Shown here in pieces: positions 56,303 through 64,000 of a DNA stretch of 64,000 nt (its first letter is position 1; every line of letters starts with the position of its first letter). The position numbers and the translations under genes are program-made. Origin of the DNA: Dipteris shenzhenensis (Eukaryota > Polypodiophyta > Polypodiopsida > Gleicheniales); the NCBI GenBank assembly GCA_047967505.1, contig CM106538.1, one strand, 5' to 3'. The notes beneath the pieces are model-generated. The model was not told the origin of the DNA, searched no databases, and worked only from the letters and a program-made list of their open reading frames with translations.

Positions 56303-58908
56303 CTTTACAAATCCACACTTTTGGGGACCATTTCAGTAGAGCTTTGGATCCGGATTCGGCACATGGACAACAGAGATCTATTTGTTGCAGTTTGCTACTT
56401 CCCCCTTGAGACCTCCCACTTTGCTAGATATATTCGAGGTGAGGATGAGACATCTCCATTTGCTGCCCTTTATCAGTCCATTGTTGACTTTTCTAGCCAC
56501 GGAGAAGAACAAGTTGGGGACTTCAACGCGAGGACAGGCACCCGTCAAGCACCATTCTTCTACTTTCAGGAATGATTCCACTCTACTGCCAGACATTGAC
56601 CTTGAGGATGCAGGTATGCTACGGGTTTCGGCTGACATACGAGGTCCGATCACATCTTATGGGTAGGCCCTATTAGACCTCGGTAGGATGCATGATCTCA
56701 TTATTTATAATGGTCTTGACAGATGGCCCACCTCAGTTGGCTTCACGTGCTTTCCACATGGGGGAGGCTTGTTGATTACATCATGGGATCCCCTGCCTTC
56801 ACATCTCGCATCACTGATTTTACCGTAGCACCTCTCCCTCCAAGGGCTAATCATACCTATCTTTTCTTTAGCATTTCCACTCCCCGTCGCATAGCATCTT
56901 CCACCCCACTAAGTTCTTACTCCACCTATCATGATATACGCTTTAACCGCGATCACTCACCTATTTACTCTAGTCGTCTGTACATACTTCTAGCTTATAT
57001 TGACTTCATACCCCTATTAGAGGACCGTGCTGCCCTGGTCACCCACTCACTACACGAGGCTACCCTTCACGCTTTCCCTCACACCACCCGCTCTATCCAC
57101 CCCCTGGGACCGTACCTTGTAATAGCTGATACGATGATGAGTGTAAGGCTTTACGCCGTCAACTCAGATTCGAAACCAAAAACAGTCTTCCAAGTGAACC
57201 AAAGACGCTACGTGAGTATCGTCGACTGGTACGTAGAATGAAACTAGACTCCGTTCGCCGGAACGAGGAGGAGCTACTGAATATTTTATTTAGTAACAAC
57301 TCTAAGGACTTTTGGGGGAGATTTCTAGAGGGATGATCCTCCTCACCACTCACTGACACTCAGGTCTGGTATGATTATGCACGTACACTTTATGACATCC
57401 CAAATCGGCTAGTCTCTAACCTCTCACATATGCCACGCCCCACATCCTGCACCCTCTTCACTAAGGGGGGGGGGGGGGGTAAAGGATGTCATAAAGAAAC
57501 TTCATAATGGCCGAGTGAAGGATCATGAGAGACTATGCACTGAGTTCATTGCATATGGGATTAACCTCCTAGCCCCGATCTTAGCAAAGCTCTTTAATGA
57601 AGCTATTTGTTTGGGGTTTCCACACACCTCGACCATTAACACTATCTCACCCATCCACAAGGCAGGGGATCCCATGAGCCCGGAGAACTACAAGACCATT
57701 ATGATTGGACATGTCATGTCCAAGATTTATGAATCAGTACATACTTGATTCCGAGGTCAAAAGATTTGCGGAGTATCAAGGACTTAGAGCAGCAGGACAG
57801 GCTGGATTCCAGCATGATCATGGAACCATGGACCACATTCTCACGCTCAAAGGTATCATCGAGGAGGCGAGGGCACGGAAGCAAAGGGTTTATTGTTGCT
57901 TTGTGGATTTCCGCAAGGCATTTAACACGGTTCCGAGAGCCCGCCTCATACGGCGCCTACAGGATTTGGGTTATGACCAGGAGATCATTTGGGCTGTCAT
58001 GGCACTTTATGAGAGAGTTTCAGGCAAAATCTAGGCACGATTTGGGTGGACAGACGAGATCATGAGCACTATCGAGGTCAAACAAGGGTGTCCATTATCA
58101 CCTACCTTGTTTGGCCTCTACATTGACGAGGTTGAGACAGTGATGCAGACACAGGGGGGGAGGTTGCTCCCTCGTGGGAAGCTGATCCGGATATTGCTTT
58201 ACGCAGATGACGTGGCTCTCTTGTCTTCCTTAGCAGAGGGGCTCCATAGACACCTTGACGCACTACAGTCCTTTTGTAAGTCTCATGATTTGAAGGTCAA
58301 CCTGGATAAAACCAAGGTTATGATCTTCAATACATCTCGAGCCATCATGTGCCAGGAGCAGTTCATATTTGATGAGTCACCTGTTGAGATAGTTTCAGCA
58401 TACACTTATCTTGGGGTTGTCTCTTCCAGACCCATCTTCACTATGAGACCTGCAATGCAGGCACGCTTGAGCAGAGGATATGCTTCATTGGCCAGACTAG
58501 AGATGCAATGCTTCCGCTCGCACTTTCAGGATCCACGGACCAAGGGGTTGCTTTTTGACTCCTTTGTCTGTTCAGTGGGGATGTACGACAGTCCATCTTG
58601 GGGGCCAGACTTGTCGGATATAGAGTGAGCCCGTGTGGAGCGGCTACAGGTTCTCATGTTATCACGGATGATTCATGGTAAGCCATCCGTTCCCCACCAT
58701 ATCATTTAGGCTGAGTTTGGGTCACCCCCATTACAGCTTGATGCTGCATTTCAGGTCATCACGTATCTATATCGAGTCAGGGAGTATGGGGACTACACCT
58801 CTGGGTGTAGCAGGCTACCATGGCTAGCACTGTCCTCTTCTATGGCACTTGCAGTAGAAGGGGACCAGAGGTGCTGATATGCACGCACAGAGAGATGGTT
58901 TGAGCGAC
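56303..58908 (+). mobile_element. LINE copy 2, 5' portion (endonuclease and RT), interrupted
   Basis: Plus strand. The endonuclease part starts truncated near 56303: DLFVAVCYFPLETSHFARYI, then HGEEQVGDFNARTGT with the GDFN motif (56.38-56.57 kb), and VDYIMGSPAFTSRITDF near 56.78 kb. RT: RVKDHERLCTEFIAYGINLL, LFNEAICLGFPHTSTINTIS, IHKAGDPMSPENYKTIMIGH, GQAGFQHDHGTMDHILTLKG, VYCCFVDFRKAFNTVPRARL, TIEVKQGCPLSPTLFGLYID and ILLYADDVALLSSLAEGLHR with intact YADD. Frame breaks: a G13-14 run at about 57467-57480, a change near 57745, and a stop near 58034. The ORF continues past 58628 in a shifted state to 58908, where a chromovirus has inserted. Confidence 0.92.
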
Positions 58909-59143
58909 TGGGGCTAATAAGTCTCCATCCACTCCCTACTATGTACTTTTTGATGTGACATCTAATCCTATCTACTCTCCCTTCCTCCTTCCTACCTACT
59001 CTCCCTCTCTCTTCCCTACTCCCTCTCTTTCCTACCTCATTCTCTCTCTCCTGCCCTTTCCTCTCCCTCTTCTCCTCTCTCTCTCCCCCTTCTGCTCCTC
59101 TATCCCCCTTTCTTCAAATCTGTCCTACCCCCCCTTTACTACA
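58909..59143 (+). repeat. 5' LTR of the chromovirus
   Basis: Starts TGGGGCTAATAAGTCTCC, a shortened form of the 3' LTR's TGTGGAGGGACTATATAGG, and ends TTTACTACA. Confidence 0.85.
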
Positions 59144-59144
59144 T

Positions 59145-59156
59145 TGGTATCAAAGC
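59145..59156 (+). other. Primer binding site (tRNA-Met type)
   Basis: TGGTATCAAAGC directly after the 5' LTR; one base (A for G) differs from the perfect initiator-tRNA-Met complement. Confidence 0.8.
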
Positions 59157-59202
59157 TCTGCTCTCTGGCACCTTTGCTTCGCTCTTTCACCCTTCCCAAT
59201 AC

Positions 59203-59241
59203 TATGCCACCACCAACCGATAACACTCAGATAGGGCTGTA
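59203..59241 (+). pseudogene. Truncated gag start of the chromovirus
   Basis: ATGCCACCACCAACCGATAA opens a frame of 12 codons (MPPPTDNTQIGL) that runs into a TAA at the junction with foreign sequence. Start and position fit the gag initiation site. Confidence 0.5.
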
Positions 59242-60465
59242 ACAACGACTGACTTATGTGCAATAAAAGACTTGTGTGCTAAGCTAGCAAACGGGGAGCG
59301 CACATGCTAGTCGCACAACCTATAGCCTAGAGTAAGAACTTGAGAATTGAGCGCACAAGGTGTGGCTGTGTAACACTAGGCATGCAATTGACAAATCAGG
59401 CCAGCAAGCTTCGACGCCAGCATCGCCAAGGGCTTTAGAATCATCAAGCTGTGGCAGGAGATAGCATTTGCCAAGCCACTCTACAACTGGGTCTCCCGAA
59501 AACAACATCAAAATACATGCTTTCGTGAGCTCAAAAAGGGCTTCTTGTTCCCAAGACAGTACGCGACTGCCAGACAAATCCATTGTGAGCAGCCCGTCTA
59601 TTCAGGAGCTGCTCTGCAAGGGTTTACCCAACAATCTCGATCTACAACCCATCCGTCGCTCAGGCCCTCAACCCCTCAGCCATTAGCCGGTAGCTGCTCG
59701 TTAGTTCGCCGCTTGTCACTCAGCCCTTAGCTGCTCAACCCGTCAGTTCGTCGTCGCTCTTTTGCGCTCGTCACCTTCCATCTCTCCACCACCTGCGCTA
59801 TGGATTTATGCCGTCGCCCATCTCGCCTCCCGAGCCTGCACCTTCGTCTTCATATGTATTTGAGAGTTTAAGTTAGTCGGGGTTAGGTTGGTTAGGTTAG
59901 TTTAGGTTTGGTTAGGTCTAGCTAGTTAGTGGGTTGAGTTACTTTGTTTAGGTTTAGTTAGTTTGGTCTGGTTAGGTTAGGTCAAACTAACTAGGGTTGA
60001 GTATCTCATGGGTTGGTTAGGTTAGACTAACCAACAGTCCTAACTGCCTTAGGAGTCTTAGGTTATTGCTGTACTAACTGTCTTAGGTGACTTAGGGAAC
60101 CCCCCCCCCCCAAAAAAAAAAAGGGAGGGTAAACAGTTTACTTTCAGCCTCTTTTTAGGGGCTTTTTAGAGCCCGCGTTTGGAGCCGTTTTGAAGCTTCT
60201 TTGACGACCTTTCTTCTGAGTCTCTCCATCGACATTTTCGCGTTTTCCACACACTATCTCTGGGGCTCATTACAGCAGGGTTTTTGTTATCCATTTCTCC
60301 TTGCCTACATTCGAACTCTCTCTCCAGGGCCAGTCTCCATGGCACCGAAGCGTGTTCCTCGTGATATATCGCATGACTTTGATGAGGCTGCTCAGTATGA
60401 GCAAGTGCCTGCCATAGTGGTTGCATCCACTGGTGGTGCAGAGGTTCCTTCCACTCAACCTCTCT
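59238..60465 (+). mobile_element. Foreign segment replacing gag-protease-RT
   Basis: It starts TGTAACAACGACTGAC, a TG-type end, and runs to about 60465, where the RNase H frame begins. It carries a GGTTAGGTTA-type repeat region, a C13/A12 homopolymer (about 60100-60120), and near 60340 an ATG frame MAPKRVPRDISHDFDEAAQY. This looks like the 5' end (LTR, leader, gag start) of a second element. Either that element recombined with the chromovirus or it inserted and deleted the rest. Confidence 0.55.
59870..60045. repeat. Degenerate GGTTAGGTTA repeats
   Basis: About twelve degenerate copies of TTAGGTT(A/T)G/GGTTAGGTTAG, including GTTAGGTTGGTTAGGTTAG. It resembles telomeric sequence only by the TTAGG core; the plant unit TTTAGGG is not repeated in register. 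Confidence 0.75.
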
Positions 60466-60922
60466 CTCACTCATGCTCCTGTGTTGGTATGCCCTGATTT
60501 TTCACGTACTTTCATTGTGGAGGCAGATGCCAGTGGCAAAGGATTAGGGGTTGTGCTAAGACAGGAACACAAGCTAATTGCTTTTGAAAGCAGGAAATTG
60601 GATGCCAAGGAACTGGATTATCATGTGTATGATCAGGAAATGTTGGCTATCCTCCATGCTTTCAAAAAATGGCACCACTACCTGTACGATAGCAAAATCA
60701 AGGTTAAGATAGATCATAGGACACTCAGGTATTTCCTTACGCAGCCCAACTTGTCAATGAAGCAGAAGAGGTGGCTAAGTTCAGTCTTATGATTTCGACA
60801 TCAAATATAGAAAAGGGAAAGAAGACGTGGTTGTAGATGCCTTATCCCGTATGTGGGCTTGCAGTTTGTTTGCCATTTCTACCATCTACCAAGAGTGGAT
60901 TCATGGTATTTAGGAAGAATAC
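60466..60922 (+). pseudogene. Chromovirus RNase H
   Basis: The plus strand reads HAPVLVCPDFSRTFIVEADA, SGKGLGVVLRQEHKLIAFES, LDYHVYDQEMLAILHAFKKW, HHYLYDSKIKVKIDHRTLRY and FLTQPNLSMKQKRW. This gives all the family blocks: the first catalytic aspartate (EADASG), the YD.EMLAI...KKW glutamate block, and the DH.(T/S)L.Y block. Only its upstream RT is gone. After KRW a base is lost or gained: the following KYRKGKEDVVVDALSR (which matches the G-K-x-N-x-V-A-D-A-L-S-R tether) is in another frame. Confidence 0.9.
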
Positions 60923-61754
60923 ATGCAGGATTCTAAGGCAGCTTCCATATTTGTGGAGTTACAAAGGCCATCGAGCCAGGGGCATGCTGAATTTAAGCTG
61001 CATAATGGGCGGTTGTGGTGCAAGGACATAATTTATTTGGTGCCAGATTCAAAGTACCGACTACTGGTCTTACAGGAAATGCACTCATCTCCTATGGCAG
61101 GACATGCGGGTATTATTAAGACATATGAAAAGGTCAAACAGAGCTTTATATGGGATGGCTTGTGTCGGGGTTAAATTTGTCAGTGAATGTTTGCCCTGCC
61201 AGCAAAATAAAGTGGACAGCCGGTTACCCGCGGGTCTCTTGCAGCCATTACCTATTCCAGAAGGCAAATGGACTCACATTGCTATGGATTTTATCACAGG
61301 GTTGCCTTCCACAGAGTGGGGATGGGGTAGCATTTTTGTGGTGGTTGACAGAATGACAAAGCAGGCCCATTTCATACCCACTAAGACCTGTTATTCAGCA
61401 TCGCAGGTTGCTTGGCAGTTCATCGAGCATGTTTTTAAGCATCATGGTTTCCCTCAGGAGATTGTCAGCGATAGAGATGCAAAATTTATGGGTCACTTTT
61501 GGCAGGAATTATTTACAGCAGTGGGTACTTCTCTTACACCTAGCACTGCTTACCACCTTGAGACGGATGGACAGTCCGAAAGGGTCAACAAATGGCTGGA
61601 GGAGTATTTGAGGCATTTCTGTCAGGACACACAGAAGTCTTGGGATAGGTGGTTAGCACTTGCTGAATTTGGTTACAACAATACCAAGCACATCTCTATT
61701 GGCATGAGCCCGTTCAAGGTATGTATGGATGCACAGTGGATATGCCATCTTTAG
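60923..61754 (+). pseudogene. Chromovirus integrase (zinc domain and core)
   Basis: Frame 60923-61174 ends with HSSPMAGHAGIIKTYEKVKQ, the H-H half of the zinc finger; frame 61104-61754 carries VSECLPCQQNKVDSR, the C-C half, so a frameshift lies between. The core has THIAMDFITGLPSTEWGWGS with the first aspartate, VVVDRMTKQAHFIP, IVSDRDAKFMGHFWQELF with the second, and HLETDGQSERVNKWLEEYLR, where the catalytic glutamate is in place. The D,D-35-E set is thus kept; the damage is in frameshifts near 61165 and 61725. Confidence 0.92.
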
Positions 61755-62320
61755 TTGCAGACATGGCTGTGAAAAATCAGCAAGCAAGAAATGACTTAGA
61801 GAGTATGGATGCCCTTCTCCAATTGGCTAAAAAGAATATGCAGGATGCCCAAGCCAAGCAAAAGAAGTACGCGGATGAACACAGGAGGTATCTGTCTTTT
61901 GAAGAAGGGGATTATGTGCACTTACGCCTCCATAAGAACCGTTATGCCTCGCTGAAGGGTAACACCAACACAAAGCTTGCTCACCGGTATTACGGTCCCT
62001 ACAGGATCATTCGCAAAGTTGGTGAGGTGGCGTATGAGTTGGAGCTACCCAGGACCTCCAGGATTCATAATGTTTTCCATGTGTCCTTGCTGAAGCCACA
62101 TATCGGACAGCATGTCCAAGTCCTTCCTGAGCTACCACCTATGGATGAGGAGGGCCACATACTCTATGTTCCGGAGCGCATCATGGGTTTCAAGGATCAC
62201 GTACTCCAAAACAAAGTCTACACCGAGTATCTTATTAGGTGGCAGGGACTCCCTGAGGATGGGAACTCATGGCAGCCAGAGAGCATTGTCCAAGACAACC
62301 CCTATCTCCTACCGGGCTGA
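61721..62320 (+). pseudogene. Chromovirus integrase C-terminus with chromodomain
   Basis: Continuation in another frame: VADMAVKNQQARNDLESMDA, then a long helical part, FEEGDYVHLRLHKNRYASLK, LAHRYYGPYRIIRKVGEVAY, and RIHNVFHVSLLKPHIGQHVQ. The last 60 residues, LYVPERIMGFKDHVLQNKVY followed by TEYLIRWQGLPEDGNSWQPE, are a chromodomain (E-x-I...Y-L-I-R-W...SW-P) that would bind modified histone tails. It ends at a stop after YLLPG at 62320. Confidence 0.92.
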
Positions 62321-62440
62321 TTATTATTTGCTGTTTGCTGCACCTATTTAACAGCCCGCATATGAAATTTTGAGAGCAAATTTCTATGGGAAGGGATGGC
62401 TGTAATGAAGGGGGGAAAAGAGGCCAAGTTAGAGGCCCTT

Positions 62441-62451
62441 TAGGGGGAAAA
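62441..62451 (+). other. Polypurine tract of the chromovirus
   Basis: TAGGGGGAAAA directly before the 3' LTR's TG; this is the plus-strand primer site. Confidence 0.8.
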
Positions 62452-62717
62452 TGTGGAGGGACTATATAGGTCTCCATCCACCCCCTACTATGTACTTTTT
62501 GATGTGACATCTAATCCTATCTACTCTCCCTTCCTCCTTCCTGCCTACGCTCACTCACTCTCCCTCCCTCTTCCCTACTCCCTCTCAATCTCTCCCTCTC
62601 TTTATCTACCTCATTCTCTCTCTCCTACCCTTTCCTCTCCCTCTTCCCCTCTCTCTCTCTCCCTTCTACTCCTCTATCCCCCTTTCTCCAAATCCGTCCT
62701 ACCCCCCCTTCACTACA
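62452..62717 (+). repeat. 3' LTR of the chromovirus
   Basis: Starts TGTGGAGGGACTATATAGG, includes CTACTATGTACTTTTTGATG, and ends CTTCACTACA. It is longer than the 5' copy mainly because the 5' LTR lost part of its first 20 bp and some CT-rich sequence. Confidence 0.88.
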
Positions 62718-63318
62718 ACCGTGTGAGCTCCCAGTGAAGCTTAGCTTCTACAGAGATCACTTCTTACATATCACAGCGGAGGGTTTCATTGACCTCCCAG
62801 GATACGCGCAGATCTACTTACCCCACTCACTGAGGATCTCTATTGGGCGGCTCTTCACATAGACTTCGTATCGAGAGCGACAGAGCAGAGCGACTACCTA
62901 GGGAGAGGCACATATGCACATTATGTGACATGCAGGAGGTTGAGACAGACACAGTGAGAGGATACTTTGAGCACGGAGACAGGAGCATATTTTTTCCTTG
63001 GCTGATCCCTCTCAGAGCTCTATCACGGAGTTTTTTCAGCCAGATCACATGGACCCCCACGAGACGAGGCCTTGACATGACCGTGAGCTAGAGCCAATGA
63101 CCCGACAGCTCAAACAGAGGGTTGACACACAGATCACACTTGGGGACATCCCCTCCTTGTTTAGAGTCAGAGCCTGACCGACAGGGGTCACAGTAGCCCT
63201 GGTTAGACGCAGAGCTATGACCAGGAGACGTGCTAGGGCTGCACTTGTGAGTGGCCGACAACACTTTATCGCCGATTTCATGCCCCCATTGCCTCATCCA
63301 CCCTGATGTCCAAATGAC

Positions 63319-63350
<32 letters not shown>

Positions 63351-63557
63351 GATTGATATATAGTCGACCACCGACATGACTATGTTGTACTTAGGACTTA
63401 GTACTACCATTCTGCATTTTTTGCATTTTGCATTGGTGTGGTGTGGATGCTCATTTAGTAGCTCCACCAGCACAGCTGGTTTGTACCAGGTTTTTCACAG
63501 TCTCATAGACCCATCAGTCTTCTGAAGACTTTAATAAACTTTCTTTCTTTCTTTCTC
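62718..63557 (+). mobile_element. LINE copy 2, 3' portion and 3' UTR
   Basis: The plus strand resumes the LINE ORF: 62843-63091 encodes ERHICTLCDMQEVETDTVRG, a C-x2-C followed by an acidic stretch, equivalent to the C-terminal C-x-x-C...E-V-E-D-x-x-H...C zinc region of this LINE type, with the H/C part altered (YFEHGD). A 3' UTR follows with a GAT microsatellite, an AATAAA at 63533-63538, and a TTTC-repeat tail in place of poly(A). Confidence 0.75.
63317..63351. repeat. GAT microsatellite
   Basis: About eleven GAT units near the LINE 3' end. Confidence 0.95.
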
Positions 63558-63590
63558 ATAGGCTTGCGAGGCCTCCAGAAGACGGTAATA

Positions 63591-63591
<1 letters not shown>

Positions 63592-63632
<41 letters not shown>

Positions 63633-63638
63633 CCCCCC
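63592..63638. repeat. CT microsatellite followed by a C-run
   Basis: About nineteen CT units and then nine C. It creates the artefactual glutamate/arginine frames on the minus strand. Confidence 0.95.
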
Positions 63639-64000
63639 TCTTGTGCACGCACGCGCTTTCTCTCGCAGAGGTTCCTCGAACAGAGAGCCCCATCCCCTCT
63701 CACAAACACCAAACCTAGCACTCCTATGCACGCATGTTGTATGATGTCCCTGACCAACCAGCACCCGACTTCTCACGTGTACCACGTCCCAATTCATCCA
63801 CACTTTTCAAAGTCCGTGGTGTCAAACACACAGCTTGGAAGCTTCACAATGACCGAGCAAAAGATCATGAGGGACTATCGTTGCATTTGGGATAGATCCC
63901 TTGGCCCCGATCCTAGCCAAGCTCTTCAATGCAGCAATTTGCACAAGCTTCCCACAAACTTCGACCCTTAACACCATCACACCCATACACAAGGCAGGAA
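63639..64000 (+). mobile_element. LINE copy 3, cut by the window edge
   Basis: From about 63745 the plus strand reads PDFSRVPRPNSSTLFKVRGV, then KHTAWKLHNDRAKDHEGLS, and PLAPILAKLFNAAICTSFPQ followed by TSTLNTITPIHKAG. These match copy 2's MPRPTSCTLF, VKDHERLCTEFI, LLAPILAKLFNEAICLGFPH and TSTINTISPIHKAG in the same order. It is therefore the N-terminal RT part of a third copy of the family, with frame breaks, running off the window's right side. Confidence 0.85.

Larger units (their letters stand above)
58909..62717 (+). mobile_element. Chromovirus (Ty3/gypsy, chromodomain) inserted in LINE copy 2
   Basis: LTRs at 58909-59143 and 62452-62717 share CTACTATGTACTTTTTGATG and a long CT-rich tail, and end CTACA. 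A tRNA-Met-type primer site follows the 5' LTR, a polypurine tract precedes the 3' LTR, and RNase H, integrase and chromodomain read on the plus strand. Gag is cut after about 12 codons, and protease and most of the RT are missing: 59238-60465 is unrelated sequence. The LINE resumes directly after 62717. I could not confirm a matching target duplication (GCGAC on the left, ACCGT on the right), so one end may be rearranged. Confidence 0.9.

Noticed and set aside
59870-60045. Interstitial telomere
   Set aside because: The repeats are degenerate and not in the plant TTTAGGG register; reported only as an unusual repeat.
63503-63803. Minus frames with long RERERE runs
   Set aside because: Translation of the CT microsatellite.
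1-64000. CRISPR arrays, rRNA, tRNA or prokaryotic defence systems
   Set aside because: No regularly spaced palindromic repeats with unique spacers, no cloverleaf or rRNA sequence recognised by eye, and gene content is plainly eukaryotic. A tRNA or small-RNA scan was not possible here.

Overview
This window looks like repeat-rich nuclear DNA of a land plant. The evidence is Ty3/gypsy elements of two kinds (chromoviruses with a C-terminal chromodomain, and a fragment with the extra RNase H seen in plant Tat-type elements), initiator-tRNA-Met primer sites, Helitron helicases, many microsatellites, and one intron-containing host gene of the YIP1 membrane family. A Helitron of the Helentron type, with an endonuclease fused behind the helicase, together with LINEs of this style, makes me lean to a non-seed plant (fern, moss or lycophyte). 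That is inference, not proof. I see no prokaryotic operon, CRISPR array, rRNA or tRNA gene.

Layout. 1-7.5 kb: a decayed coiled-coil reading frame cut by the window edge, short-unit repeats, a minus-strand Helitron helicase remnant (4.65-5.49 kb), a near-perfect 129-bp hairpin (5.99-6.11 kb), a GCTAAC/CATATG array, and a retroviral-type protease remnant between two 260-bp direct repeats. 8.1-11.0 kb: a heavily decayed minus-strand Ty3 element. 12.06-16.25 kb: a decayed minus-strand Helentron (N-terminal cysteine domain, helicase, endonuclease). 17.7-20.4 kb: a 1.3-kb unit repeated 2.1 times. 22.8-25.1 kb: another Helitron helicase end, followed by two unrecognised ORFs. 26-33.2 kb: gene-like exons and an FCP1/NIF-type phosphatase pseudogene, split by a short non-autonomous LTR element whose 3' LTR is itself split by a 246-bp MITE. 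33.3-42 kb: a minus-strand Ty3 element (gag, protease, RT, RNase H, integrase, extra ORF). 42-44.3 kb: plus-strand Ty3 pieces. 44.4-46.9 kb: a minus-strand LINE carrying a 260-bp insert with a 24-bp duplication. 47.8-48.6 kb: a chromovirus 3' end.

50.0-54.3 kb holds the only convincing intact host gene, a five-pass YIP1-domain protein (YIPF1/2 type) on the minus strand. Three exons are firm and one is a candidate. 56.3-63.6 kb is a plus-strand LINE of the same family as the 45-kb copy, split by a chromovirus with recognisable LTRs, primer site, polypurine tract, RNase H, integrase and chromodomain, whose gag-protease-RT segment has been replaced by foreign sequence. A third LINE copy runs off the right edge.

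Taken together, the region is a layered graveyard of mobile elements around one secretory-pathway gene. Most element ORFs carry stops or frameshifts, so little outside the YIP gene is likely to make a full-length product. Coordinates of decayed domains are approximate, because they were read by eye across frameshifts.
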